Shown: positions 61,040 to 64,000 of the stretch, piece by piece
How the letters are laid out: each line of letters starts with the position of its first letter
How positions within the stretch are numbered: position 1 is the stretch's first letter
From: Portunus trituberculatus
Lineage: Eukaryota > Arthropoda > Malacostraca > Decapoda > Portunidae
DNA: 64,000 nt
Direction of reading: 5' to 3'
NCBI RefSeq assembly: GCF_017591435.1
Contig: NC_059276.1
Location: 8,667,276-8,731,275, forward strand
Program-made: the position numbers and the translations under genes
The notes under the pieces: model-generated
Seen by the model: the letters and a program-made list of their open reading frames with translations, nothing else
Databases searched by the model: none
Told to the model about the DNA's origin: nothing

Positions 61040-61480
61040 GTTATCTTTAAATTTTTGTTTTTGTGTGTATGTGGTTTATTTTTTCATTAATTTTCGACTT
61101 ATTTCTATCTTTCGTTTTTCTTCTGTTTTATGCATTTATTTTCTTTCTTCTCTTCATTCATTCATTATTATTTCTTTCTCATAAAAGGTGAATTATTTCT
61201 TCGTTTTTTTGTCTTTGTGTGTGGTTTCTTTTTCATTAATCTTCAACTTATTTCTATTTTTCGTTTTTCTTCTGTTCTATGCATTCATTTTCTTTCTTCT
61301 CCTTCATTCATTCATTATTTCTTACTCATAAAAGGTGAATTGTTATCTTCGTTTCTTTATTTTTGTGTGTATGTATATTCTTTTTCATTAAACAGACTCA
61401 TTTCTACCTGTTCGTTTTCCTTCTATTCAATGCATTCACTTTCCTTCTCCCCCTTCATTCATTAAACATTGCTTACTCAT
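61040..61480 (+). repeat. Tandem array, 3 units of about 150 bp
   Basis: TATGCATTCATTTTCTTTCT occurs at 61130, 61279 and 61430 (periods 149, 151), with CATAAAAGGTGAATT and TTTTTGTGTGT blocks between. Confidence 0.85.
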
Positions 61481-61868
61481 ATCAATGTTTCTGCATCCTG
61501 GTCTCTGTGTCACTGGGAAGGAATAGAAAATTGACTTACTATATAAAGAAAGTCCTTGCATCAGGTTTTCCTTGAGTTCCTGCTTTTATTTTGACATTTA
61601 TTCAATTTATACTTTTATTTGCATTCCACTCCTACAAAGTCACAGGAGAATAAAAAGAGGAAAGTTTGAGAAAGTGCCTTAGTTGTAAAATTTCTTGGTA
61701 AAAGCATTGAATATTTGTTTTAGCTTCCTTTCCTACGCTTTCTCCTTTCCACTGTGCATAAATAACGAATAACAAAGACAAATAAATAAACGTTACGCTG
61801 AGGAAAAAATATCGTAGAAAAAAAAAGAGGGAAAAAATATCGTACCATAAAATAGGAACATTGACACC

Positions 61869-61904
<36 letters not shown>

Positions 61905-62070
61905 GCACCATAAAGCATAGCAGATTTTCCCTTTTCTGGTCTAGTAAGCATAAGGTCGAACACACCCTGACACACCCTTAGATTTTGGGCTTAAAGTTTC
62001 CTCCCCTTCTTGTCTTTGTTTTGACTCCATCTGCGTGAACTGTAATGTAAAACGTTAGAGGGAAACTGGT

Positions 62071-62073
<3 letters not shown>

Positions 62074-62120
<47 letters not shown>

Positions 62121-62299
62121 AAGAATGGAATATAATTATACTTTATATACATATTTTGTTGTTGTTTTGTCCTGGTAAGCACAAAAAAATATGTAAAAAG
62201 GAGAAAAGAATGAATGAAAGAGATGAAGCAAAACAATGAAGATGAAGAATGAATGAGAAAAAGGAATGTGAAGGCCATGCGTCAGTGTACCTGTGTGTA

Positions 62300-62364
<65 letters not shown>

Positions 62365-62444
62365 AGCACCGTAACATCCTGACCTTCACCGTGACAGCTG
62401 TGATTTGTTACTCTCCGTTGCCCGTTTGTCTGAAAAAAACCCAG

Positions 62445-62486
<42 letters not shown>
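62074..62486 (+). repeat. (CT)n, (GT)n, (AC)n cluster
   Basis: CT 62074-62120, GT 62305-62362 and AC 62446-62486. Smaller AC runs are at 56130-56167, 59870-59905 and 61869-61901. Confidence 0.95.
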
Positions 62487-62487
<1 letters not shown>

Positions 62488-62524
62488 CTACTACTACTAG
62501 AAGAGCACCACCACAGACCCTTAC

Positions 62525-62532
62525 TGACGTCA
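62525..62532. promoter_or_regulatory. Palindromic CRE next to a GC box
   Basis: TGACGTCA is followed within 10 bases by GGGCGGGG. This pairing lies upstream of the KLF exons on the minus strand, so it could belong to a KLF promoter, but no first exon tied to it was identified. Confidence 0.25.
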
Positions 62533-63438
62533 CAGGCGAGGGCGGGGACATCAAATGAGGCAGGGAAAGCAGGAGGTCTCGCGCGCATCCAGTAGTGAGC
62601 ATCCTATACACAAAATTGATCTAAGTCCCAGCCTCCGCCTCCCAGTGTCCAGCCCCCCGCCACGGTCGCCAGTTATACCGCCCCTTCAGTGCACTTCCTA
62701 TCGTCACTGCTCCTCCCCATCTACTGTTACTTCTGGTTTCCTATAGCTATTTCTTGAGGCCTTAAGTATTTGTCAAGTGTTTATCCATTTTTCCCGGTTC
62801 TTCTTTTATTATTCCTTCCAGGCTTCTTCTCTTTCTCTCGACGTCTCACAGTTCTTTCCTTCCTTCTACAAGTCTTCCTGGTCTCTCCCAGCTCCTCTCG
62901 GCCGCCTAGTCTCTCATATCTACGATTCTAATTGAGTTTCTACCAGTGACGACCCGCTATTCATGGTTGAAAAGGATGTACTGTGCGTTATTTATATTTA
63001 ATGTGGTTTTCCCTCCCCGTGGCTGCAGTCAAGGTGCGCGCGAGTACTTGACATGCAAAGCAGCGACAAAATACTGTCCACATGTGACTTGACCAGGAAA
63101 TGGGACACTGTAGGCCTGCTTTCCCGTATCCTGCATGCCTATCATCACTTGTGGACATTTCACCCCAAACACGGAGGCGGAAGGACAGACGCACAAACAC
63201 ACACACACAAACGGGCACTACACACGTTCGCAGGCCACAGGGAGGAGGTCGCCAGCCCAGGGGAGAGGGAGGAGGGAAGGCGAGGCTGGTGGCGGCAGGT
63301 GTTGCAATGTTACCAGATAAGGCGACACACCTTTCCTGAGGCGGTGTCTGCATGCTAACACGAACCTTCGATAACTTCTTTTTTTATTTTGTTTTGTTTA
63401 TTCTAATTGTTTTTTGTGTGTTTCCTTCACGTTTCGGA

Positions 63439-63439
<1 letters not shown>

Positions 63440-63501
<62 letters not shown>

Positions 63502-63564
63502 ATTTTACATGATTTCTTTAGTTCATTACTCAATAAATTATATTTTTTTGCTTTGATAAATAGC

Positions 63565-63605
<41 letters not shown>
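63440..63605 (+). repeat. (CA)n and (CT)n
   Basis: CA 63440-63499 and CT 63569-63605, followed by C/T-rich DNA to the window end. Confidence 0.96.
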
Positions 63606-63608
<3 letters not shown>

Positions 63609-64000
63609 GACATATTCTCTTACCTTCCACCTTAATGTTCATCTCTCCCTTCTTTCCTCTCCCCTTCCCCTCCTTCTCCAACCCTCCCACTGACCCGGAA
63701 CCTTCCCCATTATCCCCACCATCACTCCCGCGTACATTCCCCAACAAAAAACTCCACCACACACCCCTCCACTCCCTACCACAGCTCCCTGTCCCGCCAC
63801 CGTCACCCCAACAGCTCTCCCAGCCTCCTTCCTCTTATACATCCTCTTCCCCTCCTTGTCTTCTCCTCCTTATACACCACACATGCTCATCCTTCTCTTC
63901 CTCCTCCATTAAACACTCCTCTTTTCCTTGACTATTTTCTTCTTTTTCATTATCATCTTTTCTTCTTTATCTTGCTTTCTGTTCCCTTCGGTGCAGGATT

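Overview
This is eukaryotic nuclear DNA, most likely from a decapod crustacean such as a crab or shrimp. That placement is an inference. It rests on the extreme density of long dinucleotide microsatellites (CT/GA, GT/AC), spliced genes with canonical GT-AG introns, insect/crustacean-type TTAGG motifs inside a foldback element, and very low gene density. Nothing bacterial, viral or phage-like is visible. Most long open frames are microsatellites read through (SLSL, CVCV, RERE, THTH, NNNN, TTTT peptides) and are not genes.

One gene is firmly supported. It is the 3' part of a Krueppel-like zinc-finger transcription factor on the minus strand, spanning 58557 down to 49305. Five coding exons can be joined: 58557-58453, 57811-57622, 50368-50260, 50012-49642 and 49477-49305. 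Every boundary has a consensus splice site, the phases agree throughout, and the stop codon comes directly after the last zinc-finger histidine. The joined fragment is 315 residues, with a PVDLS CtBP-binding motif, a serine-rich stretch and three C-terminal C2H2 fingers. The true N-terminus lies upstream of 58557, inside or beyond the window. A weak candidate first coding exon sits at 60100-60023.

Layout. 1-36 kb is a gene desert of microsatellites, pyrimidine-rich tracts, short tandem arrays (period about 105-160 bp, 2-5 units) and two MITE-like families. 36.4-43.9 kb is poorer in microsatellites and rich in candidate promoter motifs: CCAAT/CRE/CCAAT, four NRF1-like GCGCATGCGT sites, degenerate exon-like repeats and possible minus-strand first exons. 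It also contains a TTAGG-bearing foldback element. 44.3-58.6 kb holds the KLF transcription unit with a large microsatellite-filled intron. 58.6-64 kb is a tandem array interrupted by a MITE, then intron or intergenic DNA with E-box clusters.

The most notable non-genic observations are: a dispersed family of about 210 bp with TTAA ends (six copies); a second terminal-inverted-repeat family of about 200-225 bp (three copies, one abutting the first family); the telomere-motif foldback; the tandem arrays of nucleosome-like period; and a strand bias of CT arrays along the KLF gene. I found no convincing novel multi-gene system.
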